Part shown: piece after piece, positions 19,779 to 28,421 of the stretch
Numbering within the stretch: the stretch's first letter is position 1
Layout: the number at the start of each line of letters is the position of its first letter
Assembly: GCF_003589925.1 (NCBI RefSeq)
Contig: NZ_CP032382.1
Coordinates: 4,712,001 to 4,776,000, forward strand
Length of the DNA stretch: 64,000 nt
Origin: Chryseolinea soli
GTDB lineage: Bacteria > Bacteroidota > Bacteroidia > Cytophagales > Cyclobacteriaceae
Direction: 5' to 3'
Notes under the pieces: model-generated
Seen by the model: the letters and a program-made list of their open reading frames with translations, nothing else
What the model was told of the DNA's origin: nothing
The model's database searches: none
Position numbers and translations under genes: made by a program

Positions 19779-19817
19779 AGAGGCTTGAGTGTATGCGCAC
19801 TTAAGCCTCTTTTTTTT
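19779..19817 (+). terminator. Intrinsic terminator after subunit IV
   Basis: A 13 bp stem with one G-U pair (19779-19791 with 19798-19810) and a short loop is followed by a run of eight T reaching 19817. Confidence 0.82.
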
Positions 19818-19848
19818 GATCTAAGCGATTGGATAATCCCTTGCTACT

Positions 19849-20331
19849 ATGAAAAAAACAAAAGCACTCCTTTTATTCCTCGCACTGTTGCTGCCGATAC
19901 TGGTCTTTCTTTTTCTGAAATTTTTTGGGAAGAACGAGTTTGCAGTGCCACCTTTGTACACCAAAACCTTTCCTGAAGTGCCTCAAGGCTGCCCTCCTGT
20001 AAAAGCGCTGCCATATCGCATTGCCGACAGTGTAAGAGTGAAAATTCCTTTTGAAGGTGATAGCCTGGTATTGATCACCTTTAATACCCTCACCACCGAG
20101 GCGAAGAACCAAATCAGGCGAGTGGAGGAAAGGTTCACAAATTACCCGGTGGCCTTTATTCGCCAGGGAGAGCCAGCGTCCAAATGGCAATGCATCTTCT
20201 TCCTGAAGCCGCCTTACGATCAGGTGCTCATCGATCGCAAAGGAGCCATCCGCGGCCAATACACCGCCGCCGATCTGGACGAAGCCGACCGACTGATTAC
20301 GGAGATAACGATTATATTAAAGAAATACTGA
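19849..20331 (+). CDS. Membrane-anchored Sco-position protein without copper ligands
   Basis: 160 residues: one N-terminal anchor (residues 6-24) then a small periplasmic domain. The C-terminal phrase DQVLIDRKGAIRGQYTAADLDEADRLITEI resembles the end of Sco/SenC thioredoxin-like proteins, and the position between oxidase genes and DUF420 is where related genomes carry Sco. However, the CxxxC copper motif is absent; only an isolated GCPP near residue 47 and a single later cysteine remain, and no ligand histidine is evident. It may be a degenerate or repurposed Sco relative that assists oxidase assembly without copper transfer. The assignment rests on position and tail similarity only. Confidence 0.5.
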   Translation: MKKTKALLLFLALLLPILVFLFLKFFGKNEFAVPPLYTKTFPEVPQGCPPVKALPYRIADSVRVKIPFEGDSLVLITFNTLTTEAKNQIRRVEERFTNYPVAFIRQGEPASKWQCIFFLKPPYDQVLIDRKGAIRGQYTAADLDEADRLITEITIILKKY

Positions 20332-20332
20332 G

Positions 20333-20875
20333 ATGGAGCCGAATGTAGTAAACGTAGAACAACAGAAAGAGCCCTACAAAAAATTGATCATTGCTGTATC
20401 GATTGCCATCCCGTTAGTGGTGGCGGTTTTGTTTGGCGTGAAGGTGCCCGGCTACGACCTTTCTTTTCTACCCCCGATCTATGCCACGATCAACGGCGTC
20501 ACGGCCGTGTTGCTGGTGAGTGCATTGATCGCGATCAAAAACGGCAAGCGGAAGTTGCATGAAAATCTAATGAAGACGAACATCGCGCTTTCGGCGGCTT
20601 TCCTGGTGATGTACGTCTTGTATCACATGACCAGCGACCCTACGTCCTATGGCGGCGAGGGTGCCTTGAAATACATCTATTTTTTTATCCTCATCACGCA
20701 CATTTTGTTGTCGGTCGCTGTTATACCGTTGGTGCTTTTCACATTTGTGCGGGCCTGGCGTGGAGACTATGTGCGGCACAGAGCGCTCGCCAAGATCACG
20801 TTCCCCATCTGGCTTTATGTGGCCGTGACGGGAGTGATCGTTTACCTGATGATCAGCCCATACTACGCAGCATAA
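20333..20875 (+). CDS. DUF420 membrane protein, probable oxidase assembly factor
   Basis: 180 residues with five membrane helices and conserved histidines facing the membrane (RKLHENLMKTNI, VLYHMTSD, ILITHILLS). DUF420 proteins, including CtaM of Firmicutes, are linked with maturation of haem A-containing oxidases. The start codon lies 1 bp after the stop of the upstream gene, so translation is probably coupled. A role in delivering or inserting haem is inference from the family and from the neighbourhood. Confidence 0.8.
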   Translation: MEPNVVNVEQQKEPYKKLIIAVSIAIPLVVAVLFGVKVPGYDLSFLPPIYATINGVTAVLLVSALIAIKNGKRKLHENLMKTNIALSAAFLVMYVLYHMTSDPTSYGGEGALKYIYFFILITHILLSVAVIPLVLFTFVRAWRGDYVRHRALAKITFPIWLYVAVTGVIVYLMISPYYAA

Positions 20876-20900
20876 AATTGGTTATCTTTAAGAGATCGAT

Positions 20901-21158
20901 ATGAAAAAGGCAGCCTTCCTCAGCATCGTTTTTGTGATCATCGCTACGGCGCAGTCGGTAGCACAGTGCGCCATGTGCCGGTCTACGCTGGAGAACAACT
21001 ACTCCAACGGCAAGCCCGGCATCGCGGCCGGCATGAACACCGGCATCCTGTATTTGCTTTCCATGCCCTACCTGGCCGTGCTGGTGCTGTGGTATTTCTG
21101 GTATAAAACAAGTAGGAATGCAAGAAAGGAACTATCTCACGGCCCTGTTGCAAGGTAA
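20901..21158 (+). CDS. Small CxxC membrane protein
   Basis: 85 residues: a cleavable-looking signal (residues 1-20), then a CAMCRSTLENN motif just after the cleavage site, a glycine-rich stretch, and one membrane helix (about 50-68) with a basic tail. Similar micro-proteins occur next to oxidase genes in Bacteroidota. The CxxC facing the periplasm could bind a metal or act in thiol exchange. The 3' end overlaps the DUF983 gene by 41 bp, so the pair is probably translated together. The function is unknown. Confidence 0.65.
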   Translation: MKKAAFLSIVFVIIATAQSVAQCAMCRSTLENNYSNGKPGIAAGMNTGILYLLSMPYLAVLVLWYFWYKTSRNARKELSHGPVAR

Positions 21159-21504
21159 GTGCCCCCATTGCCGCCAGGGCAACATGTTTGCATACCCCCT
21201 CCGAAAGCTGAGCAAGTTTAACGTGATGAACGCCACGTGTCCGCATTGTGGCATTCGACTGGAACCGGAGCCTGGGTTCTACCAGGGCGCCATGTATGTG
21301 GGCTATGGGTTCACCATCGCCTTCATCACGTTGGTCAGTCTCGTCCTGTATACGTTGGGTGATGTTTCGGAGTGGCACTACATCGGCGCGAGCGTGGGTG
21401 GCATGGCACTGCTCATCCCGCTGAATTACCGCTACTCGCGCATGGTGTATCTCTACCTTTTCGGCGGCATCAAATACGATCGCCGCCTGTCGCAAACAAA
21501 GTAG
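21118..21504 (+). CDS. DUF983 zinc-ribbon membrane protein
   Basis: 128 residues. A zinc ribbon formed by KCPHCRQG (near residue 13) and TCPHCGIRLEPEPGFY (near 40) precedes two membrane helices (about 60-82 and 88-105). These cysteine pairs and the EPGFYQGAMYVGYG segment define DUF983. The family is often found beside cytochrome oxidase genes; its biochemical role is not established. It overlaps the end of the CxxC micro-protein. Confidence 0.85.
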   Translation: MQERNYLTALLQGKCPHCRQGNMFAYPLRKLSKFNVMNATCPHCGIRLEPEPGFYQGAMYVGYGFTIAFITLVSLVLYTLGDVSEWHYIGASVGGMALLIPLNYRYSRMVYLYLFGGIKYDRRLSQTK

Positions 21505-21540
21505 TTTTCTTACCTTTATCGATCATCACCTGGTCGACGA

Positions 21541-24500
21541 TTGAAATCACGGACATTCATACTCTTTGGAAGTTGCCTGTTGACGTTCGCGTTAGGAGCG
21601 CTGGCGGCCTATTTTTCCCAGCGTCTTGAATCCTCCCAATCCGTCGAAGCCGCGATCGTGAAGAACCTGCAACAGGAGCTTGCCACCATGGCGGCCGAAG
21701 TGGATACGTTGATGCCCAAACTTCAACGATCGTCCACGTTGCCACCGCACCGCCGCCGCTTCTCTTTTTTTGTATACGATGCCCAGCAACTCGTAGCGTG
21801 GACCGACAACGGCTTCGTGCCTTCGCCCGCCTCGGTGGCCGAACCGTTTACGCTGAAGATGCTCATCAGCGGTAACGGCGATTACCTGGCCCGGAAATGG
21901 AAAGTGAACGATACAAAATTCCTGGTGGGGGTCATCCCCCTCTATCGCAAGTTCAGCATCACCAACAACTACCTGGAACCGTGGTGGAATCTTCGGATCT
22001 TTCCCTCCTCCGACATCACCTTGCTGGAGCCCGGCGCGGCATCCGGCACCAGCATCTGCGTGGAGGACCAATGTCCGTTTCGCGTCAACTTCCAGGAGCA
22101 CGTACCCTTGCGCGACCCCGTGAAGTTTGCGGCCATACTGTTGTTGTCGCTTTCGATCGTTCTTTTCGTAGCACTTTTCTACGGGCAGCTCGAACGCCTG
22201 CCCTATGCGGAAGGAGCCTTGCTCTTGTTGTATGGATTTTTGATCGGGCTTCGATTTGTCATGATCCGGCTGAATTTTCCCGCAGCACTGGACGCCTCCG
22301 ACCTGTTCGATCCCAAAGTCTTTGCATCTTCAACATTAAACGCTTCGCTGGGCGATCTTTTGATCAATGAGCTGGCCTTGCTGTTGTTGAGCGTATTTGC
22401 CTTTAATAATTACCAGAAGTTCAAAAGCTACCACTTCCTGTACCAGCGAAAAGCCATTGCGTGGTTACTCTCCGTTGTGGCGGGACTGGGTGTGCTTTTT
22501 GCAGCGTTGTTTCCGTTTGTGGTCATTCAAACGATCAATAACAATTCGTCTATCGTGATTGATATCTCCCAGTCGCTGCAATTCGACAGCCTGCGGTCGA
22601 TGGCCACGCTCGCCGTATTGTTGGCGGGTGGTTGCTCATTTCTATTTGGCCATACGTTCTTGCGGCTGCTCATTGGCGATGGAAATAAACTTCGCGTCTT
22701 GGGGGCTTTCATGCTGTCGGCCCTCATCTTCGGCCTGATAAACTCGGCGACGGAACAGCCCTACCTCTCGTCGCTCGTGTTGGGGACCTGCTATTTCCTC
22801 ATTGTGTATGTGTTGAAATTGTATGTGAGCCTGCGACGACTGGGCTTTGCCACGTTCTCTTACCTGTTCATCTCCATCTTTTTCCTGTCGGCCAACGGCG
22901 CCTACGCCATCTTCTATTTCACACGCCAGGAAAAGATCGCCAGTCAATTTAAGTTTGCTGAGAATTTTTTGGTAGACCGCGATTACTTTGGCGAATACCT
23001 GTTGCGCGAGACGGCATTGAAAATTGCGGACGATGCTTTTATTCAATCGCGGATCAACGTTCCCTTCCTGAGCCGCGATATCATCCGTCAGAAAATACGG
23101 CAGGTATTTTTGCCAAGCTATTTCAATAAATACGATGTCGAGATCTTTCTGTTCAACTCCCGGGGCGAGCCGCTGGACAACCAGTCGGCGTCGACGCTGT
23201 CGCAGGTGATCGGCATCTATGACCAGGACGCCTTTCGCACCGACTACGACCGTGTGTACTTTGTGACCAGCCCGGCAAAAGATGTCACCCAAAAGTATCT
23301 CGTGCTGGTGCCCATCAAACGCGCCAACTCCCTGCTGGGCCACGTCATGCTCGACCTGTCGCTAAAGAAACTGATCCCCGACAACGTTTACCCCGAATTG
23401 CTGGTAGACAACCGGACGCAGCAATTCTACCACACCCAGGACATCAGCTATGCCGTATTCTCGGACACCACGATCCTTTTCAGTTCAGGCAAGTTCAACT
23501 ACGACGCCGCTTTTTACCGCGATTGGCTGGGCAATCCCGACCTCTACCGCAAGGGCATCAGTGCCGACGGTTTCACACACGTGGCGCAGGAATATCAAAA
23601 CAACCGGCTGGCCGTAGTGTCCTCGCAGCAGCAACCGATCATGCTCACGCTGGCCAATTTTTCGTTCCTGTTGGTGCTGGGCTTGGTGATCATCCTGTTG
23701 TTGCTCCTGGCGCTGGGCATTGCCAATTACATTCAAGGGGAAAAGATCTATTTCTCTGCGCGCATCCAACTGTTGTTGAACATGGCGTTCTTTCTTCCCC
23801 TGATCCTGGTGAGCGTGACCACCCTAAACCTGACCAACCGCTCCACCCAAAACCAGCTGATGGAAGAATACCAGGAGCGGGCCGAGACCGTGAGCAGCCA
23901 ATTGTCGGCGCAACTGGACCGCTATGTAAACGGCAACACCGAAAACGTGAACAACTTCGAGCAACAGCTCCGGGAGCTGGCGCAGTTGACCAACCTGGAT
24001 GCCAACGTGTTCAACACCAAAGGCGAGTTGCTGGCCACCAGCCAGGCCCTCATCTTTGAAAATAATTTGATGTCACGCTACATCAATGCCAATGCCCTGC
24101 GAAAGATCAAGGGAGGCAGCCGGGTGGTGATCGAGACCGAGCGCGTGGGCAAGCTGGAGTATTTTGTGTCGTATGCGCCGCTCACCGCGCCGCTTAGCGG
24201 GAAGCTCATCGGCATCCTGGGGATCCCGTTCTTTCAATCGGCCAGTTCATTGGAGCGGGTGCAGATCAATATCGTGGCCAACATCCTCAACATCTTTTCG
24301 CTCATTTTCATTGTGTTGGTGGTGCTTTCTTATTTTGTCTCGCGGTGGCTCACCTTCCCATTGAAATTCATTACGCAATCGCTGCAGCGCACGTCGCTCA
24401 CCAAAACCAACCAACCGCTCACCTGGAAAGCCGACGACGAGATCGGGTTGATGGTGAAGGAGTATAACCAAATGCTTTTCAAGCTCAGCGAGAGCAAGGC

Positions 24501-25221
24501 CGAACTGGAACAGACCCAGCGCGAAAGCGCGTGGCGCGAGATAGCCCAGCAGGTAGCCCACGAGATCAAGAATCCGCTCACCCCCATGAAGCTCACGCTC
24601 CAGCAACTGGAACGCGGGATTGGGTCGGGCACGAACACGCCGGAAAAAACAGGCAAGGCCGTGTCAACCTTGCTCACACAAGTGGATACGTTGAACGACA
24701 TCGCCTCTTCCTTCAGCACGTTTGCCAAAATGCCGCAGCCGGTCATCCAGCGCCTGGAACTGGTGTCGCTGGTGCGGCGCACGGTGGTGCTTCACCATTC
24801 TTCGGGAGATGTGCAATTCGAGACCGCGCTACGCGAAGCCTATGTCCAGGGCGATGAGCAATTGCTGGGACGCACCTTCTCCAACCTTATCCTGAACGCG
24901 TTTCAGGCGGCCCGCCCGGGATACAATCTGCAGGTAAAGATCAGCCTCATCCAAACACCGGAAGGCTATCAGCTGGCTTTCCACGACAACGGGAAGGGTA
25001 TTGCTCCCACGGTGGCGGAACGCATTTTCCTGTCGCATTTCACCACCAAGAAGTCGGGGTCCGGGCTCGGGCTGGCCATTGCCAAGCAGGCGATTGAACA
25101 CATGCAGGGAAAGATCTGGTTCGAGACAACGGTAGGGGATGGCACGACCTTCTTTATTCTTTTGCCCCCATCCGGGGGAATCGCTTCGGTGCTGGAGGAA
25201 AAATCTGCCCCGGCAGTGTAA
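21541..25221 (+). CDS. Large NtrY-like sensor histidine kinase
   Basis: 1226 residues from a TTG start at 21541; the first residues form a plausible membrane anchor (FILFGSCLLTFALGALAAYF), which supports this start. After a periplasmic segment there are about eight further helices (roughly 195-470), a second extracytoplasmic region, two helices near 705-770, another sensor region, a final helix (about 910-935), a HAMP linker, then the kinase. The phosphoacceptor is H1007 in QQVAHEIKNPLTPMKL, as in NtrY. The ATPase boxes are NLILNAFQAA, DNGKGI and GSGLGLAIAKQAIEHM. There is no adjacent response regulator; the nearest candidate is the NtrC-type protein at 30994. The topology is unusually long for the family. 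Confidence 0.85.
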   Translation: MKSRTFILFGSCLLTFALGALAAYFSQRLESSQSVEAAIVKNLQQELATMAAEVDTLMPKLQRSSTLPPHRRRFSFFVYDAQQLVAWTDNGFVPSPASVAEPFTLKMLISGNGDYLARKWKVNDTKFLVGVIPLYRKFSITNNYLEPWWNLRIFPSSDITLLEPGAASGTSICVEDQCPFRVNFQEHVPLRDPVKFAAILLLSLSIVLFVALFYGQLERLPYAEGALLLLYGFLIGLRFVMIRLNFPAALDASDLFDPKVFASSTLNASLGDLLINELALLLLSVFAFNNYQKFKSYHFLYQRKAIAWLLSVVAGLGVLFAALFPFVVIQTINNNSSIVIDISQSLQFDSLRSMATLAVLLAGGCSFLFGHTFLRLLIGDGNKLRVLGAFMLSALIFGLINSATEQPYLSSLVLGTCYFLIVYVLKLYVSLRRLGFATFSYLFISIFFLSANGAYAIFYFTRQEKIASQFKFAENFLVDRDYFGEYLLRETALKIADDAFIQSRINVPFLSRDIIRQKIRQVFLPSYFNKYDVEIFLFNSRGEPLDNQSASTLSQVIGIYDQDAFRTDYDRVYFVTSPAKDVTQKYLVLVPIKRANSLLGHVMLDLSLKKLIPDNVYPELLVDNRTQQFYHTQDISYAVFSDTTILFSSGKFNYDAAFYRDWLGNPDLYRKGISADGFTHVAQEYQNNRLAVVSSQQQPIMLTLANFSFLLVLGLVIILLLLLALGIANYIQGEKIYFSARIQLLLNMAFFLPLILVSVTTLNLTNRSTQNQLMEEYQERAETVSSQLSAQLDRYVNGNTENVNNFEQQLRELAQLTNLDANVFNTKGELLATSQALIFENNLMSRYINANALRKIKGGSRVVIETERVGKLEYFVSYAPLTAPLSGKLIGILGIPFFQSASSLERVQINIVANILNIFSLIFIVLVVLSYFVSRWLTFPLKFITQSLQRTSLTKTNQPLTWKADDEIGLMVKEYNQMLFKLSESKAELEQTQRESAWREIAQQVAHEIKNPLTPMKLTLQQLERGIGSGTNTPEKTGKAVSTLLTQVDTLNDIASSFSTFAKMPQPVIQRLELVSLVRRTVVLHHSSGDVQFETALREAYVQGDEQLLGRTFSNLILNAFQAARPGYNLQVKISLIQTPEGYQLAFHDNGKGIAPTVAERIFLSHFTTKKSGSGLGLAIAKQAIEHMQGKIWFETTVGDGTTFFILLPPSGGIASVLEEKSAPAV

Positions 25222-25293
25222 CCAATTGTCGTTTTACGAGTAAATTCATGCAACCCACTGGGGATCCATAGGTCTTTCATAAAACACGTCGCC

Positions 25294-27651
25294 ATGATCA
25301 AAAATTATCTCCTCATCGCCGTAAGGAATATCTTCCGGAATAAGTTGTTCTCCACCGTCAACATCCTGGGCCTGGCGTTCGGGATTTGCAGCGCACTGTT
25401 GATCTTTTTGTGGGTGAACGATGAACTGGAGTATGACTATTTCCACGCCAACGCAAATCGCCTCTACCGCGTCATGGAGAACCAGAAGTATACCGACGGT
25501 CGCATCTACACCTTTGCGGCCACGCCGGGTCCCATGGCGCCCTTTATAAAAGAAAAATATCCGGAGATCGAGAAGGCCACACGGTTCACGTGGGAGACCA
25601 ACAACCTCATGCAGGTGGAGGATAAGACCTTCTACGAAATGGGCCGCTATGTGGACCAGGATTTTGTGGAGATGTTCAGCTTCCCTTTTCTGAAAGGCAA
25701 CATGGCCACTGCACTGAAGGACAAGAACTCCATCGTGATCACGGAGAAGATGGCGAAAAAATATTTCGGCGACCAGGAGCCGCTCGGCAAAGTGTTGCTC
25801 ATGAACACCAAACGATCTTTCACTGTCACGGGCGTCCTCAAAGATATTCCCCGCAATTCGTCTATCCAGTTTGAATACCTCTTGCCCTTCGAAGTTTTTT
25901 GGGATGACAACACCTGGCTGCACGAATGGGGCAACAACAACATCCGCACCTTCCTGCTGTTGCGCGAAGGAACGAATCGTGAGAATTTTGCAGCCAAGTT
26001 TAAAAATGAGATCGATGCACACCAGGAGAAAAGCAACGTAGAGCTTTTCATCCAACCCCAGGCAGAGGCCTACCTCTATGGCGATTTCGAGAACGGCGTG
26101 CAGTCCGGCGGACGCATCGAATCGGTGAAGATTTTTTTCGTGGTGGCCGTGTTCGTGCTCGTGATCGCTTGCATCAATTTTATGAACCTGTCTACCGCAC
26201 AAGCCACCAAGCGCGCCAAGGAAGTGGGGCTGCGGAAAGTGATCGGGGCTGTGCCAAGCCAGTTGTTCCGGCAATTTATGGGCGAGTCGTTTGTGACGGT
26301 TTGTATCAGTGCGCTCCTCGCGTTACTCTTTGCGCTGTTGCTCATACCGATCTTCAACGAGATCACCGGCAAAGCGCTCACCTTAAACCTGCTGGATTCC
26401 CGGTTGCTGATGATCTTCGGGATCATCATTATCTTCACCGCTTTTGTGGCGGGTAGCTATCCCGCCTTGTTCATTTCCGAATTCAAACCGGTGCAGGTGC
26501 TGAAAGGTCAACTGAAAAGCGGCAGCCGTGCCGCAGTGTTCCGCAAGGTCCTGGTGGTGGTTCAGTTCACCATGTCGATCATCCTCATCATCAGCACCAC
26601 GGTAGTGTTCCGGCAGATGAATTTTATGGAAAATCGCGACATCGGTTTCGATCGCGAAAATGTATTTTACCTGTGGATGGAAGGCGACGTCCGCCCCAAG
26701 CTGGAGACCTTCCGCACACGCCTGCTGGCACAACCCGGCATTGAAAGCGTGACCTCGGCCAGCCAGATCCCCATCGACATCGGCAATTCTACCGTAGGCG
26801 TCGAGTGGGAAGGCAAGGATCCCAACGAAAAGATCCTCTTCAGCAACATCAACGTGGACTTCGAATTTATCCAGGCCATGAAGATGAACATGAAGGAAGG
26901 CCGGCCCTTCGACCGGTCCCGCATCAGCGATACGTCCAACTACATCGTCAACGAAAAAGCCGCCGAGAAATTTGGCTTCAAAGACGGCGTGGCCGACCAG
27001 GACCTCACCATGTGGGACCGCAAAGGCAAGATCGTTGGTGTGGTAAAAGACTTTAACTTCGGGTCGCTCCATAGCGCCGTGGATCCGCTCATCCTGCGCA
27101 TGGATCCGAAAGAAACCTACTGCTTGTTGGTGCGCGTGAAACCCACGGAAAAGGATGCCGGCCTCCGGTCGACTGAGATCTTGTGGAAAGAGTATGCCCC
27201 GGGGTATCCCTTCAAATATTCCTTCCTCAACCAGAACTGGGAAGACTTCTACAAAACCGAGGCCCAACGTGGCAAAGTGTTCAACACGCTGGCCATCCTG
27301 TCCATTTTCATTTCATGCCTCGGCCTGTTCGGACTCTCGGCCTTCTCTGCCGAGCGCCGCACCAAAGAACTGGGCATTCGCAAGGCGCTGGGTGCGTCCA
27401 TGCCGGGCCTGGTCCGTTTGATGGGCAAAGAATTTACCGTGTTGGTGCTGTTCGCCGCCGCTTTAGGTTGCCCCTTCGGCTGGTACCTCATGACGCAATG
27501 GTTGGAGACCTATGCCTACCACGTCGATGTGGGCTATCTCACCTTGATCATGGCCGCGGTGGTTTGCCTGGTGATTTCACTGGTCACGATCTCTTACCAC
27601 TCCGTGAAAGTAGCGGCAAGTGACCCGGTGAAAAGTCTGCGTTACGAGTAA
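25294..27651 (+). CDS. FtsX/MacB-type ABC permease
   Basis: 785 residues with the duplicated MacB_PCD-FtsX architecture: an N-terminal helix (YLLIAVRNIFRNKLFSTVNILGLAFGI), a periplasmic domain, a three-helix FtsX module (about 280-410, AKRAKEVGLRKVIGAVPSQL at its coupling helix), a second periplasmic domain and a C-terminal FtsX module (AERRTKELGIRKALGASMPGL). These permeases transmit ATPase motion to the periplasm rather than forming a classic channel. No ATPase is next to it; the only one in the window is at 34080. The substrate is unknown. Paralogues are at 35369 and 37883. Confidence 0.87.
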   Translation: MIKNYLLIAVRNIFRNKLFSTVNILGLAFGICSALLIFLWVNDELEYDYFHANANRLYRVMENQKYTDGRIYTFAATPGPMAPFIKEKYPEIEKATRFTWETNNLMQVEDKTFYEMGRYVDQDFVEMFSFPFLKGNMATALKDKNSIVITEKMAKKYFGDQEPLGKVLLMNTKRSFTVTGVLKDIPRNSSIQFEYLLPFEVFWDDNTWLHEWGNNNIRTFLLLREGTNRENFAAKFKNEIDAHQEKSNVELFIQPQAEAYLYGDFENGVQSGGRIESVKIFFVVAVFVLVIACINFMNLSTAQATKRAKEVGLRKVIGAVPSQLFRQFMGESFVTVCISALLALLFALLLIPIFNEITGKALTLNLLDSRLLMIFGIIIIFTAFVAGSYPALFISEFKPVQVLKGQLKSGSRAAVFRKVLVVVQFTMSIILIISTTVVFRQMNFMENRDIGFDRENVFYLWMEGDVRPKLETFRTRLLAQPGIESVTSASQIPIDIGNSTVGVEWEGKDPNEKILFSNINVDFEFIQAMKMNMKEGRPFDRSRISDTSNYIVNEKAAEKFGFKDGVADQDLTMWDRKGKIVGVVKDFNFGSLHSAVDPLILRMDPKETYCLLVRVKPTEKDAGLRSTEILWKEYAPGYPFKYSFLNQNWEDFYKTEAQRGKVFNTLAILSIFISCLGLFGLSAFSAERRTKELGIRKALGASMPGLVRLMGKEFTVLVLFAAALGCPFGWYLMTQWLETYAYHVDVGYLTLIMAAVVCLVISLVTISYHSVKVAASDPVKSLRYE

Positions 27652-27662
27652 AGGATAGTACA

Positions 27663-27702
27663 ATCGGGCAGCATCTAGGCCAAGCTGAAGATGCTGTCCG
27701 AT
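27663..27702. terminator. Hairpin between convergent genes
   Basis: A 13 bp stem with one G-U pair (27663-27675 with 27690-27702) and a 14-base loop lies between the stops of the permease and the minus-strand gene. No T-run follows on either strand, so termination is probable but not certain. Confidence 0.5.
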
Positions 27703-27712
27703 CACTGATTGA

Positions 27713-28366
27713 CTACCAATCCAGGGTTGCCAGTCGGATGATAACAGAAATATAAAATACGATGATGCCCAGGTAAAAAATACGCCGGCCATGCCGCCTG
27801 TCTTTTTCTGCATATTCATACACCCGTTGGCCATCCGGTAAAGTCCTCTTGTACGTAAACAAGAGCCATCCTACAATGATGCCGAAGAGCCCCCCGAACA
27901 GCGCTGACAGATAACCGATAAAAATCCACACCCGGTTGCTTTCGTCTGGCTTTGCCAGTTCAGTGATGCGTTGCTTTTTTAGCGAGTCTATGATTTCATC
28001 ATTGACTTCTCTTCCCCGTTCTGTTAATATTTTTTTTGCAAGTTGATAATCGAGCGCATTCCACTCGTCGGGCTTGCTCAGGATGTCGAAAAGTTCGTCG
28101 TCCGTAAACTCAAAGAGATAGTGTGTTTTGTCAACGGTTTCCAATTCGGTATTGCCGATGTCCAGCAGGAGTGCATTCGCTTTTGGAAAATCATCGGATT
28201 TGATTTTTACATAGTAGAACTGCGCCGAGGGCTGGGTGCCGTACAAGACGTCAAGATTTTCCTGATCCTGCGTGAGTTCAAAAGCGATCCCGTGCCTGAG
28301 GAGTAGGTTGGTCAAGGCCTCGGCGCTCTCCTTTTCGTTGTACTTCTTGAATGTTAAAAATTCCAT
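27713..28366 (-). CDS. Uncharacterised protein with DUF2007-like N-terminus and two membrane helices
   Basis: 217 residues. The first 75 resemble the signal-transducing DUF2007 fold (FLTFKKYNEKESAEALTNLLLRHGIAFEL and a later SDDFPKANALL). A charged middle section with LAKKILTERGREVND follows, then two C-terminal helices (about 145-167 and 193-213). Proteins with this outline occur in Bacteroidota but have no assigned role. It is a single gene, convergent with the permease and facing away from the kinase at 28422. Confidence 0.6.
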   Translation of the reverse strand: MEFLTFKKYNEKESAEALTNLLLRHGIAFELTQDQENLDVLYGTQPSAQFYYVKIKSDDFPKANALLLDIGNTELETVDKTHYLFEFTDDELFDILSKPDEWNALDYQLAKKILTERGREVNDEIIDSLKKQRITELAKPDESNRVWIFIGYLSALFGGLFGIIVGWLLFTYKRTLPDGQRVYEYAEKDRRHGRRIFYLGIIVFYISVIIRLATLDW

Positions 28367-28421
28367 AGCATGTGCTTCCCTTTATTGACGGATAAAGACG
28401 ACTGACAATCTTATGTTCTAT

